NCBI RefSeq assembly: GCF_013364215.1
Contig: NZ_CP054923.1
Location: 186,001 to 250,000, forward strand
Reading direction: 5' to 3'
DNA from: Verrucosispora sp. NA02020
GTDB lineage: Bacteria; Actinomycetota; Actinomycetes; Mycobacteriales; Micromonosporaceae
DNA length: 64,000 bases
In this document: one piece after another, positions 34,510 through 43,954 of the stretch
Layout: every line of letters starts with the position of its first letter
Numbering within the stretch: the stretch's first letter is position 1
Notes under the pieces: generated by a model
What the model saw: only the letters and a program-made list of their open reading frames with translations
What the model was told of the DNA's origin: nothing
Database searches by the model: none
Translations under genes and position numbers: made by a program

Positions 34510-34611
34510 GTGGTGCTCGGCTCATGCTACCCGTCCCACCGGGTCCCCGTCGGGAGGGTCACATGCCCCGATACGCAGAACGCCGCGCGAGGTGCGCGGC
34601 GTCAGCGCTTG

Positions 34612-34685
34612 CGGTCCTGACGGGACTTGAACCCGCGACCTCCGCCTTGACAGGGCGGCGAGCACTCCAACTGCTCCACAGGACC
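34612..34685 (-). tRNA. tRNA-Asp (GTC)
   Basis: Acceptor GGTCCTG/CAGGACC, discriminator G, anticodon loop CTGTCAA (GTC), T-arm GCGGGTTCAAGTCCCGT. Fits tRNA-Asp. Confidence 0.95.
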
Positions 34686-34718
34686 TAGCTGGTGTTGCAT
34701 TCGACCGAAGTCGAACCG

Positions 34719-34791
34719 TGCCCCCAACGGGATTCGAACCCGTGCTACCGCCTTGAAAGGGCGGCGTCCTGGGCCGCTAGACGATGAGGGC
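34719..34791 (-). tRNA. tRNA-Glu (TTC)
   Basis: Acceptor GCCCTCA with TGGGGGC (one G-U), anticodon loop CTTTCAA (TTC), T-arm with GGGTTCGAATCCC. It is the first tRNA of the minus-strand Glu-Asp-Phe cluster. Confidence 0.95.
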
Positions 34792-34944
34792 GGCCCCGCT
34801 ATCATTGCACATTCGCAACGTGAGCGGACTTGCTCCCATCCGGCCCCGCCGGAGGCTTGGAAAGCATACGTGATGTCTCACCGGTCGGCCAAACCGGTGT
34901 GGCTACCGCCGCAACGTCTCGTAAAAGTGCAGCTCAGAACGGGT

Positions 34945-35727
34945 CTATCCGAGCTTGGTGATGCCGAGGTCGCGCTTCAGGGCGGCGATCACCCTGGTGC
35001 AGGCGGCGAGCGTGGCGGCCCGATTGCCGCCTCCGTCGTGCAGCAGCACCACCGCGCCGGGCTTGGCGCTGCGCTTCACCCGCTTCTCGATCGTGGCGGC
35101 GGTCGGCTTGGCCCAGTCCTGCGGGTCCACCGTCCAGTGCAGCGACCGCATGTCCAGCTTCTTGGCGACCCGCACCACCTCGGCGGTCCACCGGCCGCCG
35201 GGCTGGCGGTAGAACGGGATCTCCGCGTCGGGCACCGCCCGCCGGATCTCCTTGTTCGTCCGGACCAGGTCGGCGCGGATCTCGGCGACCGGCCGCCGGG
35301 CGAGGTCGAGGTCGTGGTTCCAGCTGTGGTTGCAGAGCTGGTGCCCCTCCCGGACGATCCGCCGGAGCAGGTCGGGATGCTTGCGGACCTGGGCGCCGAC
35401 CACACAGAAGGTGGCGGTGACGCCCGCCTTCTTCAGGCGGTCGAGCACCTTGGGCGTCCAGGTCGGATCGGGTCCGTCGTCGAAGGTGAGAGCCACCCCC
35501 TCGGCCCCGGTGGTGCGGACCAGCCCGGCCGGCAGCTTGGCCGGCAGGGCCCGCAGTGGGGGCTTGGGCGGGGCCAGCGTCGGTGACGGCGAGGGCTCCG
35601 GGGGCAGGGCGGCCGACGGAGGAGGGCTGGACGGGGTGGTCGCCTGGGGCGACTCGCCGCCACCGCCGCAGCCGGTCACCAGGAGGACCAGGCTCGTGAC
35701 ACACGCGAGCAGGACACGGGTACGCAT
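34945..35727 (-). CDS. Lipoprotein polysaccharide deacetylase (NodB fold)
   Basis: 260 residues with a lipobox LLVTGC near residue 20 and a Pro/Ser linker to about 65. The NodB domain has ALTFDDGPDPTWTP (metal Asp), HSWNHDLDLA (two metal His), YRQPGGRW and LLHDGGGNR, all catalytic motifs of CE4 deacetylases. It probably removes N-acetyl groups from peptidoglycan or other glycans outside the membrane. Single gene. Confidence 0.92.
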   Translation of the reverse strand: MRTRVLLACVTSLVLLVTGCGGGGESPQATTPSSPPPSAALPPEPSPSPTLAPPKPPLRALPAKLPAGLVRTTGAEGVALTFDDGPDPTWTPKVLDRLKKAGVTATFCVVGAQVRKHPDLLRRIVREGHQLCNHSWNHDLDLARRPVAEIRADLVRTNKEIRRAVPDAEIPFYRQPGGRWTAEVVRVAKKLDMRSLHWTVDPQDWAKPTAATIEKRVKRSAKPGAVVLLHDGGGNRAATLAACTRVIAALKRDLGITKLG

Positions 35728-35882
35728 CGTTCGCTCCCGAGAGGGGTTCGGGTTCGACGGACTGCCCGACGCTAGTTCACCCGATTTGAGTAGACAAACG
35801 CCGGGTCAGGACGCCACCGCTTTCCGTGCCGACCTAATGCCGTGAACCCCTATGGAAGCCTGCAAAGGCCCCGAAATTTCTC

Positions 35883-36818
35883 TCAGGATGCGGCCGAACG
35901 GTCGAGCGAGTCGCGTACGGCGACGATGAGCGAGACCGCTTCGGTCAGGTCGATCGGCCGGACCACCCCGGCCGGCAGACTCTCGGCCCGCCACCCCGGT
36001 CCCGCCGCGAGGACCAGCAGCGGTCGACGCGGAACGGTCAGCAAGGCGCTGAGCTGGGTGGCATCGGCCGTGGCCCGGGTGTGCGACCAGACCACCACGG
36101 CGGCCGGTCCGGTCCGGTCGATCGCGTCCAGCAGCGCCCTCACCGGGACCCGGGCGCCGAGCATCCGGTGCGCGACACCGGCCTCGGCCAGCGCGGCGGC
36201 CAGCGCCTCCAGGGGCAGGCTGTGCTGCTCCTCGTCGGCGCAGGACAGCAGGATGCGCGGCGGCCCGAGGACGGGACGGGTGGCCGCCGCCAAGGCGAAC
36301 GCCGCCGAGACACAGCGCGACAGCAGATGCTCCACCTCGATCAACACGTCTGTCGCGGCGTGCCGTTGCCCGATGCCGGCGAGCACCGGGCGCAGCAGCC
36401 TGTCCCAGGTGCCGATCACACCCTCGGTGGCCAGGCTGCGTGAGATCGCCTCGTTGATCGCGACCGCGTCCAGCCGCATCGCGGCACGCGCCAGGCCGCG
36501 CGCTGCCGGACCGGCGCGGCCCACCGGAATGGTGTTGCCTCCGCCGTCCCGCGCGGTCCTCGACCGGGCGACACCACCCGCCGCCGTGGCGGGAGCCTGC
36601 CGGGCCCATCGCGCCGCCTCCGCCGGACTGAGCCCCTCGCCGGTGAGCCGTCGCATGACCTCCAGCCGGGCGAGGTCGGCCGTCGTGTAGCGGCGGTGGT
36701 GTCCGGGTACGTGCTCGCTGGGCCCGAGGCCGTAGCGCTGGTGCCAGGTGCGCAGCGTGGTCACCGCGACGCCGAGTCGTCGGGCGACCGCCCCCGCGCT
36801 CAGTGCCTCATCGGCCAC
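35883..36818 (-). CDS. MerR-type regulator with B12-binding domain (CarH/LitR-like)
   Basis: 311 residues with GTG start 36816-36818. The N-terminal MerR winged helix is SAGAVARRLGVAVTTLRTWHQRYGLGPSEH with the usual HRRYT wing. The C-terminal half includes a cobalamin-binding Rossmann domain with EEQHSLPLEALAAALAEAG, holding the His that ligates cobalt in CarH/LitR, and EVEHLLS for the capping EH. Such regulators silence carotenoid genes in the dark and are released by light on adenosylcobalamin. Position next to idi-crtI-crtE fits this. It overlaps idi by 11 bases. Confidence 0.85.
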   Translation of the reverse strand: MADEALSAGAVARRLGVAVTTLRTWHQRYGLGPSEHVPGHHRRYTTADLARLEVMRRLTGEGLSPAEAARWARQAPATAAGGVARSRTARDGGGNTIPVGRAGPAARGLARAAMRLDAVAINEAISRSLATEGVIGTWDRLLRPVLAGIGQRHAATDVLIEVEHLLSRCVSAAFALAAATRPVLGPPRILLSCADEEQHSLPLEALAAALAEAGVAHRMLGARVPVRALLDAIDRTGPAAVVVWSHTRATADATQLSALLTVPRRPLLVLAAGPGWRAESLPAGVVRPIDLTEAVSLIVAVRDSLDRSAAS

Positions 36819-37386
36819 CCGGCCGCTCCGGCCCGTCGCCGGCCGGGGCCGAGGGGTGGAGCAGACGGTCCACCACGCCGACCAGCCACGGCGCGTACGC
36901 GTCGGGGTCACGGTCGAGCTCGGCGGCCAGTGCCGCAGGGTCGACCCAGCGCAGCTCGGCGACCTCCGCAGGCTCGGGACTCAGTGGTGTGTCCGGCGAG
37001 AACTCGCCACGCAGGACGTGGTCGTACTCGACTTCGACCCGACCCGTGGACGGGTCCTCGGCGCGGTACACGTGCACGCCGACCTCGGTCAGCACCACCG
37101 GGCCGACGCCGAGTTCCTCGTGTAGCCGGCGGTTGGCGGACTCGGCCACGTCCTCACCGGGCTGCGGGTGACCACAGCACGTGTTGGCCCAGCGCAGCGG
37201 GAACCGTGTCTTCGCCGCAGCCCGACGCTGGAGGAGGATCCGGCCGTCCGGCGAGACGAGCAGCACGGAGAAGGCACGGTGCAGTTGACCGGGGGTCTGG
37301 TGGGCGGCGGACACGGTGGCCGACCCGATCCGCCGGCCCGAATCGTCGACCAGCTCGACCAGGTGGGCTTCCCGCGACAGTGACAT
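36808..37386 (-). CDS. idi: Isopentenyl-diphosphate delta-isomerase, type I
   Basis: 192 residues. Of two in-frame ATGs, 37384-37386 (MSLSREAH) is preferred because GAAGG lies 9 bases upstream; the other at 37393-37395 directly abuts that site. The Nudix-like core has CCGHPQPGEDVAESANRRLHEELG, where the Cys is catalytic and the His/Glu bind metal. It interconverts IPP and DMAPP for carotenoid synthesis. Confidence 0.92.
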   Translation of the reverse strand: MSLSREAHLVELVDDSGRRIGSATVSAAHQTPGQLHRAFSVLLVSPDGRILLQRRAAAKTRFPLRWANTCCGHPQPGEDVAESANRRLHEELGVGPVVLTEVGVHVYRAEDPSTGRVEVEYDHVLRGEFSPDTPLSPEPAEVAELRWVDPAALAAELDRDPDAYAPWLVGVVDRLLHPSAPAGDGPERPGGR

Positions 37387-37402
37387 CAGAGCCATCCTTC
37401 GT

Positions 37403-38902
37403 TCAGCGGCCACGGCCGGTGATGCGACCGGCGGCCAGCTTGCCCGAGATGAGCACCATGGGAACCCCGACGCCGGGCTGCGTGCCCGAGCCGACGAACA
37501 CCACGTTGGACAGCGACGGGTGCAGGTTCGACGGGCGGAACGGACCGGTCTGGAACAGGGTGTGCGCGGCGGCGAACGGCGTGCCGGCGGCCATGCCCTG
37601 CTCCGCCCACTCGGCCGGGGTGACCGCCCGGAGCACCTCGATGCCGTCGCCGAAGCCGACGTAGCCGCGTTCCTCAAGGGTGGCGACGAGCTGGTCGGAG
37701 TAGCGGGCGGTGAGGTCGCCGCGCCACTCGAAGGGTGCCCGCTCCAGGTTCGGCACCGGGGCGAGCACGTAGTAGGTGTGCCGTCCGGCAGGCGCGACCG
37801 CCGGGTCCGTCCGGCTCGGGTTGGTGACCAGCAGGGACGGGTCGCTCATCAGCTCACCGCGTCGGATGACCTCGTCGAACGTGCCCTTCCAGGAGCGCCC
37901 GAAGTGGATGTTGTGGTGCGCGATGCGCCGGTAGCCCTGGGTCGAGCCGACGTGCAGCACGACGCAGGACGGCGAGTAGGTCAGGCGGCGTTGCCGGGTC
38001 GCCGGCAGCAGGTCGCGGTAGGCCACCGGCAGGTCGGGGTTGAGGACCACCACGTCGGCGGGGACGAACTCGCCGTCGGCGGTCAGCACGCCGGTGGCCC
38101 GGCCGTGGGCGGTCTCCACCCGGGTCACCGTGGTGCCGTACCGGATCTTGACGCCGTGCTTCTCGGCGGCGCCGGCCAGCCCGCGCGAAACCGCGTGGAT
38201 GCCGCCGCGCGGGAAGAAGACCCCGGCGACCGAGTCGAGGTACGCGATGACCGCGTAGATGGCCAGCGCGTCGTGCGGGGCGAGGCCGGCGTACATCGCC
38301 TGGAAGGAGAAGATGCGCCGGGTACGCGGGTCGCGGAAGAACTGGTCGATCTTGGTCTGGAGCCGCCGGAAGGCGCCGGTGGCGACCAGCTTGAGCAGGT
38401 TGGCGGTGAGCAGGTCGGTGGGGGCGTCGAGGTTGCGCTCGATGAAGTCGGCCCGCTCCAACCGCCACAGGTTCCGTGCGAAGTCGACGAACCGCAGGTA
38501 GCCGTCGGCCTCGCGGGGCCCGCAGACCCGGGAGATCTCCGCCGCCATCCGGGCGGTGTCGGTCAGCACGTCGAGCGTGGAGCCGTCCGGGTAGTAGGCG
38601 CGGTACGCCGGGTCGAGCGGCATCAGGTCGACCCAGTCGGACAGCTCCTCGCCCACCGCGCCGAGCGCCTCGGCGATCAGGTCGGGCATGGTGAGCACGG
38701 TGGGGCCGGTGTCGAACTCGTAGCCGTCCACGCTGAGCCGTCCGGCCCGTCCACCCGGCACCGGCTCACGTTCCAGCAGGGTCACCTGCCGCCCGCTGCC
38801 CGCCAGGTGCAGTGCGCAGGCCAGGCCGCCGAGGCCCGCTCCGACGACCACGACCTGATCCGTACGCCCGTCCACGGTTCGCACCGAGAACCTCCCCATC
38901 AT
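37403..38902 (-). CDS. crtI: Phytoene desaturase
   Basis: 499 residues, ATG overlapping the crtE stop (ATGA; a second ATG lies one codon later). N-terminal FAD motif VVVGAGLGGLACALHLA, then GGRAGRLSVDGYEFDTGPTVLTMP, and the C-terminal CrtI signature (GTQPGVGVPMVLISGKLAA). It introduces double bonds into phytoene at the membrane. The start is only 16 bases upstream of idi, within one operon with crtE. Confidence 0.95.
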   Translation of the reverse strand: MMGRFSVRTVDGRTDQVVVVGAGLGGLACALHLAGSGRQVTLLEREPVPGGRAGRLSVDGYEFDTGPTVLTMPDLIAEALGAVGEELSDWVDLMPLDPAYRAYYPDGSTLDVLTDTARMAAEISRVCGPREADGYLRFVDFARNLWRLERADFIERNLDAPTDLLTANLLKLVATGAFRRLQTKIDQFFRDPRTRRIFSFQAMYAGLAPHDALAIYAVIAYLDSVAGVFFPRGGIHAVSRGLAGAAEKHGVKIRYGTTVTRVETAHGRATGVLTADGEFVPADVVVLNPDLPVAYRDLLPATRQRRLTYSPSCVVLHVGSTQGYRRIAHHNIHFGRSWKGTFDEVIRRGELMSDPSLLVTNPSRTDPAVAPAGRHTYYVLAPVPNLERAPFEWRGDLTARYSDQLVATLEERGYVGFGDGIEVLRAVTPAEWAEQGMAAGTPFAAAHTLFQTGPFRPSNLHPSLSNVVFVGSGTQPGVGVPMVLISGKLAAGRITGRGR

Positions 38903-40053
38903 GCTCTCCGGTGGGTGGCCACAGTCGCGAGACCGGCCAACGCCACCCGTGCCGTCTCGTCCACGGCGACGGTGTCGAGCGCCGCCAGGGCCTGGTCGAC
39001 CCGCTCGTCGATCATCCGCTCGATCCGGTCCACCGCGCCGGTGTCCACCACCACCTCAGCCAGCCGGGCGACCTGGGGGGTGCTGACCGGGTCGCCGGTG
39101 CCGTCCAGTTCCCGCAGCTGCGTCGGAGTGGCCATCTCCCGCGCCAGCACGAGCAGCGCGGTCGGCTTGCCGGTGCGCAGGTCGTCGCCGGCCGGCTTGC
39201 CGGTGGTGGCCGGGTCGCCGTAGACGCCGAGCAGGTCGTCGCGGAGCTGGAACGCCTCGCCGACGCAGAGGCCGTAGGCGGTGTACGCCGCGGTCAGGCG
39301 GCCGTCGCCGGTCACGCCGGCCAGGCTGGCGCCGAAGAGCAGCGGACGCTGGACCGTGTAGCTGGCGGTCTTGTAGCGGGCCACCCGCAGGGCCCGGTCG
39401 ACCGACCAGCTCGCCGGGTCGGCCTCGCCGAGGATGTCGAGGTACTGCCCGGCGACCGTCTCCACCCGCATCCGGTCGTACCCGCGGCGGACCGCGAGCA
39501 GCCGGTCCGGGGGCAGGACGGTGCGCGAGAGCAACTGGTCGGCCCAGACCATGCAGAGGTCGCCGATCAGCACCGCGACGGCCTCCCCGAAGCGGCCGGA
39601 GTCGCCGTTGCGGCCGGCGGCGGCGTGCTGGGCGGCGACCGCCATGTGTGCGGTGGGTCGGCCGCGACGGGTGGCGGACGCGTCCATCACGTCGTCGTGC
39701 ACCAGCGCGAAGGTGTGCAGCAGTTCCAGGGTGGCCAGTGCGGGCAGCACCGGGGCCAGCGGTTCGTCGCCGCCCACCGCGCCGCGCCATCCCCAGTAGG
39801 CGAACGTCGGTCGGACCCGCTTGCCGCCGACGAGGACGTAGTCACGTGCCGTTGCGGCGAAACCACCCATCGCCGCGTCGATTTCGGCAAGCGCGTCGAC
39901 CTCGGCGTTCAGGAAGTCGGTGAGGGTCTCATCGACGGCGGCGACGAGATCCCGGGTGTAAGCGGCCAGAACGGCCCGGATCGGATCGTCGTTCCCGACC
40001 GGCTGCTCAGGCCCCACGCGAAGCAGGTTACCGGTAAGTCGGTCGCTGGCCAT
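38899..40053 (-). CDS. crtE: Geranylgeranyl diphosphate synthase
   Basis: 384 residues, ATG 40051-40053. Both Asp-rich motifs are present: DDVMD in ALVHDDVMDASATRRG, and LRDDLLGVYGD in the second half. KRVRPTFAYWG is the N-terminal Arg/Lys substrate site. It builds GGPP for phytoene synthesis. First gene of the leftward crtE-crtI-idi-regulator set. Confidence 0.92.
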   Translation of the reverse strand: MASDRLTGNLLRVGPEQPVGNDDPIRAVLAAYTRDLVAAVDETLTDFLNAEVDALAEIDAAMGGFAATARDYVLVGGKRVRPTFAYWGWRGAVGGDEPLAPVLPALATLELLHTFALVHDDVMDASATRRGRPTAHMAVAAQHAAAGRNGDSGRFGEAVAVLIGDLCMVWADQLLSRTVLPPDRLLAVRRGYDRMRVETVAGQYLDILGEADPASWSVDRALRVARYKTASYTVQRPLLFGASLAGVTGDGRLTAAYTAYGLCVGEAFQLRDDLLGVYGDPATTGKPAGDDLRTGKPTALLVLAREMATPTQLRELDGTGDPVSTPQVARLAEVVVDTGAVDRIERMIDERVDQALAALDTVAVDETARVALAGLATVATHRRA

Positions 40054-40082
40054 GCGGCTGAGCGTACCCTAAGGTTTCAAGT

Positions 40083-40104
40083 TGCGTCGATTGGTGCGTC
40101 GATT
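40083..40104. promoter_or_regulatory. Direct repeat TGCGTCGATT x2 between crtE and crtB
   Basis: TGCGTCGATT occurs at 40083-40092 and 40095-40104 in the 65-bp divergent intergenic region. The 12-base spacing is close to one helical turn and could be the operator of the B12-binding MerR regulator, acting on both directions. Confidence 0.45.
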
Positions 40105-40118
40105 TTCGAGGAGGGCTC

Positions 40119-41030
40119 GTGGAGACGGATCTCAGTGCCGCCTACGAGAGGTGCCGTGAGCTGCACAAACGCCACGGGCGTACCTACTATCTCGCCACCC
40201 GGCTACTACCCGCATGGAAACGGCGTCATGTGCACGCCTTATATGGATTCACTCGGTACGCGGACGAGATCGTCGACCAGACAGAGGAGCTGCCACCGCC
40301 GGCGCGTGCCGCCCGGCTGGACGACTGGGGCGGCCGGTTCATCGCCGGACTGCACGGCGAGCAGGTCGACGACCCGCTGCTCCCGGCGGTGCTGCACACC
40401 ATCGCCGTGTTCGACCTGGACCGGGAGGACTTCGCCGCGTTCCTCAAGAGCATGGCGATGGACCTGACCGTGACCTCCTACCGCACCTACGCCCACCTGC
40501 TGGACTACATGGAGGGCTCGGCGGCGGTCATCGGCACCATGATGCTGCCCATCCTGGGCAGTTCCGCCCCGGCGGCGGCCCGGGAGCCGGCCCGTCAACT
40601 GGGCTTCGCGTTCCAGCTCACCAACTTCGTCCGGGACGTCGCCGAGGACCTGGACCGGGGGCGGACGTACCTGCCGGAGGAGGACCTGGCGGCCTTCGGC
40701 CTGACCCACGAGGACCTGCTGGCCTGCCGTGCGGCGGGACGGGCCACCGAACCGGTCCGCGAGTTGATCCGGCACGAGGTGGATCGCGCCCAGACCCACT
40801 ACGCCGCCGCGGCACCCGGAGTGCTCCTGCTCGACCCCGCCTCGCAGGCGTGCATCCGCACCGCGTACGCGCTGTACGGCGGGATCCTCGACGAGGTCGC
40901 CGCCCAGGACTACGACGTGTTCGTCCGGCGGGCCACCGTGCCCCGGCGACGCCGGATGGCGGTCGCCTCGCGTGCCCTGCTCACCCCGGCCGGCACGCCG
41001 GTCGAGCTGCCCGGGCCTCGGCTGCGGTGA
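40119..41030 (+). CDS. crtB: Phytoene synthase
   Basis: 303 residues, GTG start 40119, with GAGGAGG 8 bases before. The two Asp-rich trans-IPPS motifs, YADEIVDQT and NFVRDVAEDLDRGRTYLPEED, match CrtB. It condenses two GGPP to phytoene. Divergent from crtE; overlaps the photolyase by 4 bases. Confidence 0.95.
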   Translation: METDLSAAYERCRELHKRHGRTYYLATRLLPAWKRRHVHALYGFTRYADEIVDQTEELPPPARAARLDDWGGRFIAGLHGEQVDDPLLPAVLHTIAVFDLDREDFAAFLKSMAMDLTVTSYRTYAHLLDYMEGSAAVIGTMMLPILGSSAPAAAREPARQLGFAFQLTNFVRDVAEDLDRGRTYLPEEDLAAFGLTHEDLLACRAAGRATEPVRELIRHEVDRAQTHYAAAAPGVLLLDPASQACIRTAYALYGGILDEVAAQDYDVFVRRATVPRRRRMAVASRALLTPAGTPVELPGPRLR

Positions 41031-42349
41031 GCGTGCGTACCGCCGTCGTGCTGTTCACCCGCGACCTGCGGGTGCACGACCACCCTGCGCTGGCGACGAC
41101 CTGTGCCGCCTTCGACCGGGTGGTGCCGTTGTACGTCCTGGACCCGGCGTTGGCCGGACTGTCGCCCAACCGCACCCGCTTCCTGCACCAGAGTCTCGCC
41201 GACCTGCGCGACGCGCTGCGGCGGCTCGGCGGCGACCTGGTGCTGCGGCACGGCGACCCGGTGGCCGAGACGGTCCGGCTGGCCGGGGAGGTGGGCGCCG
41301 AGGCGGTGGCGCTCTCGGCCGACGTCTCCCGGTACGCCACCCGGCGGGCCGACCGGCTGCGCGCCGAGTGCGACCGGCACCGGTTGCACCTGCGCTTCTT
41401 CCCGGGTCTGACGGTGGTGGAGCCGGGGGCCACGACGCCGAGCAGCGGCGACCACTACCGGGTGTTCAGCCCGTACCACCGGGCCTGGAGCGGGCAGCGG
41501 TGGCGCGACGAACTGGCCGCGCCGTCCCGGGTGTCGCTGCCGGGCGGGGTTTCGGTGGGCCGCCTGCCGGCGCTGCCCGACGGCGAGTCACCGGACGCGG
41601 CGGTGGGTGGCGAGACGGAGGCGCGGAGTCGCCTCGACCGGTGGATGCCGCACCTGGCCGAGTACGGCGACCGGCACGACGACATGGCCGGTGACGCGAC
41701 CTCCCGGATCAGCCCCTACCTGCGGTTCGGCTGCGTGTCGCCGCTGACCGTGGCGAACCGGGCCGGCGACCCCGCGTCGCCCTTCGTCCGCCAGGTCTGT
41801 TGGCGGGACTTCTACTACCAGGTCACCGCCGCCTTTCCGGACATCTCCCGGAAGGTCTACCGGCGTGGCGCCACCGAGCAGTGGCGGTACGACGACGGCG
41901 CGGTCGCGGACTGGACGGTGGGCCGCACCGGCGTACCGATCGTGGACGCCGGGATGCGGCAGTTGCGGGCGGAGGGCTGGCTGCACAACCGGGCCCGCCT
42001 GATCACCGCCGGCTACCTGACCAAGTCGCTCGGCCTGGACTGGCGCGCCGGACTGGCGTTCTACTTCCGGTGGCTGCTCGACGGGGACGTGGCCAACAAC
42101 TCGGGCAACTGGCAGTGGGTGGCCGGCACCGGCAACGACACCAGGCCGTACCGGGGGTTCAACCCGATCCGGCAGGCCGAACGGTACGACCCGGAGGGCG
42201 CGTACGTGCGGCGCTGGGTGCCGGAACTGGCGGCGGTGTCCGGCAAGGCGGTGCACCAGCCGTGGCGGCTGCCCGAGGCGCTCCGCCGGAGCCTGGACTA
42301 CCCGCCGCCCACGGCGGCGCGCGGGGTCGATCCGGTCTGGCTGCGCTGA
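41027..42349 (+). CDS. phr: Deoxyribodipyrimidine photolyase (cryptochrome/photolyase family)
   Basis: 440 residues from GTG 41027, overlapping the crtB stop (GTGA). N-terminal VVLFTRDLRVHDHPAL, FAD-binding WRDFYYQ and AGMRQLRAEGWLHNRARLI, and DGDVANNSGNWQWVAGTG with GFNPIRQAERYDP are classical class I CPD photolyase motifs. It repairs UV dimers using light. Its coupling to crtB and a B12 light-sensing regulator makes a photoprotection operon. Confidence 0.93.
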   Translation: MSVRTAVVLFTRDLRVHDHPALATTCAAFDRVVPLYVLDPALAGLSPNRTRFLHQSLADLRDALRRLGGDLVLRHGDPVAETVRLAGEVGAEAVALSADVSRYATRRADRLRAECDRHRLHLRFFPGLTVVEPGATTPSSGDHYRVFSPYHRAWSGQRWRDELAAPSRVSLPGGVSVGRLPALPDGESPDAAVGGETEARSRLDRWMPHLAEYGDRHDDMAGDATSRISPYLRFGCVSPLTVANRAGDPASPFVRQVCWRDFYYQVTAAFPDISRKVYRRGATEQWRYDDGAVADWTVGRTGVPIVDAGMRQLRAEGWLHNRARLITAGYLTKSLGLDWRAGLAFYFRWLLDGDVANNSGNWQWVAGTGNDTRPYRGFNPIRQAERYDPEGAYVRRWVPELAAVSGKAVHQPWRLPEALRRSLDYPPPTAARGVDPVWLR

Positions 42350-42403
42350 GACGGTCCGCGTGGCCGGGTGGTCGGCGGGCGGACGGTGCGCGATGCTGAC
42401 GGC

Positions 42404-43882
42404 ATGGCGGAGCCGGAAGTGGTGGACGTGGTCGTGCTCGGGCTCGGTGTCGGCGGCGAGGAGGTGGCCGGGCGACTCGCCGAGGCCGGTCTCACCGTGG
42501 TCGGCATCGATCGGAACCTGGTGGGTGGGGAGTGCCCGTACTGGGGCTGCATCCCGAGCAAGATGATGATCCGGGCGGCGAACGCGCTGGCCGAGGCGCG
42601 GCGGGTCGACGGGCTGGCCGGCACCGCCGAGGTCCGGCCGGACTGGGCGCCGGTGGCGCAACGGATCCGCCAGGAGGCCACCGACGACTGGGACGACCGG
42701 GCCGCCGTGGAGCGGTTCACCGGCAAGGGCGGACGCTTCGTCCGGGGCAGTGGCCGCCTCGACGGACCGGGGCGGGTGCGCGTCGGCGACCAGGTCTTCC
42801 AGGCCCGGCACGGGATCGTGCTGGGCACCGGCACCGCGCCGTCGGTGCCGCCGATCGACGGGTTGGCCGGTACGCCGTACTGGACGAACCGGGAGGCCGT
42901 CGAGGTCGAGGAGCTGCCCGAGTCGGTGCTGGTGCTGGGCGGCGGGGCGATCGGCCTGGAGTTGTCCCAGGTGTTCGCCCGCTTCGGCGTACGCGTCACC
43001 GTGGTCGAGGCGTTCGACCGGGTGCTCGCGGTGGAGGAGCCGGAGGCGTCCGAGGTGGCCGCCGCCGCGCTGCGCGCCGACGGGGTCGAGATCCACACCG
43101 GGGTACGCGCGACCCGGGTCACGCACGGCCCGGACGGGTTCACCCTGCACGGCGCGGACGGCGCGGAGTTCACCGCCGAACGGCTGCTGGTGGTGACCGG
43201 CCGCCGCGCCCACCTCGACGAGTTGGGGCTGGACACGGTGGGTGTCGACGCGAGCCGGCGGTACCTGGCCGTGGACGACCGGCTGCACGTGACCGACGGG
43301 ATCTGGGCGGTCGGCGACGTGACCGGCGAGGGCGCCTTCACCCACATCGCCATGTACCAGGCGTCCATCGTGGTCGCCGACCTGCTCGACCACGTGCGGC
43401 GGACGGACGGCGGCGCGGATCCGAGTGGCACCTCCAGTGTGGTCGGTGGCGCGGTCGGCGTGGCCGGCTCGTTGGCGGCCACCGGGTCGAGCGGCGGGGC
43501 CGGGTCGGTGCCCCGCGCCGACTACCGGGCCCTGCCCCGGGTGACCTTCACCGACCCGGAGATCGGCGCGGTCGGCCTCACCGAGCAGCAGGCCCGGGAA
43601 CGCGGCGTCAACGTGCAGGTCGGTTTCACCCCACTCGCCTCGTCCACCCGGGGCTGGATCCACCGCACCGAGGGGGCCGGGTTCATCAAGGTGGTCGCCG
43701 ACGCCGACCAGGGGGTGCTGGTCGGCGCCACCTCGGCCGGTCCGGCCGGCGGCGAGGTCCTCTCCGGTCTGGCGGTGGCGGTGCACGCGGCGGTGCCGGT
43801 GGCGCAGCTCCGGCACATGATCTACGCGTACCCGACCTTCCACCGTGCGGTGTCCGAGGCGTTGCGTGATCTGAGTTCGTGA
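42404..43882 (+). CDS. FAD/NAD(P)-disulfide oxidoreductase, dihydrolipoamide-dehydrogenase-like
   Basis: 492 residues from ATG 42404. FAD motif VVVLGLGVGGEEVAGRL and the redox-active disulfide GECPYWGCIPSK, then NAD motif VLVLGGGAIGLELSQVF. The dimerisation end reads HMIYAYPTFHRAVSEAL. A Gly/Ser/Ala-rich insertion of about 40 residues (TDGGADPSGTSS to GGAGSVPRAD) lies between the FAD and interface domains, which is unusual. Electron acceptor unknown; no lipoyl partner gene is nearby. Confidence 0.82.
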   Translation: MAEPEVVDVVVLGLGVGGEEVAGRLAEAGLTVVGIDRNLVGGECPYWGCIPSKMMIRAANALAEARRVDGLAGTAEVRPDWAPVAQRIRQEATDDWDDRAAVERFTGKGGRFVRGSGRLDGPGRVRVGDQVFQARHGIVLGTGTAPSVPPIDGLAGTPYWTNREAVEVEELPESVLVLGGGAIGLELSQVFARFGVRVTVVEAFDRVLAVEEPEASEVAAAALRADGVEIHTGVRATRVTHGPDGFTLHGADGAEFTAERLLVVTGRRAHLDELGLDTVGVDASRRYLAVDDRLHVTDGIWAVGDVTGEGAFTHIAMYQASIVVADLLDHVRRTDGGADPSGTSSVVGGAVGVAGSLAATGSSGGAGSVPRADYRALPRVTFTDPEIGAVGLTEQQARERGVNVQVGFTPLASSTRGWIHRTEGAGFIKVVADADQGVLVGATSAGPAGGEVLSGLAVAVHAAVPVAQLRHMIYAYPTFHRAVSEALRDLSS

Positions 43883-43954
43883 TCTGACGTCACCCGTCAG
43901 TCCGCGACAAGTGGCTGTTCTGTTTTTGCAGTCTCAGGACGTAGGATTGCGGCC

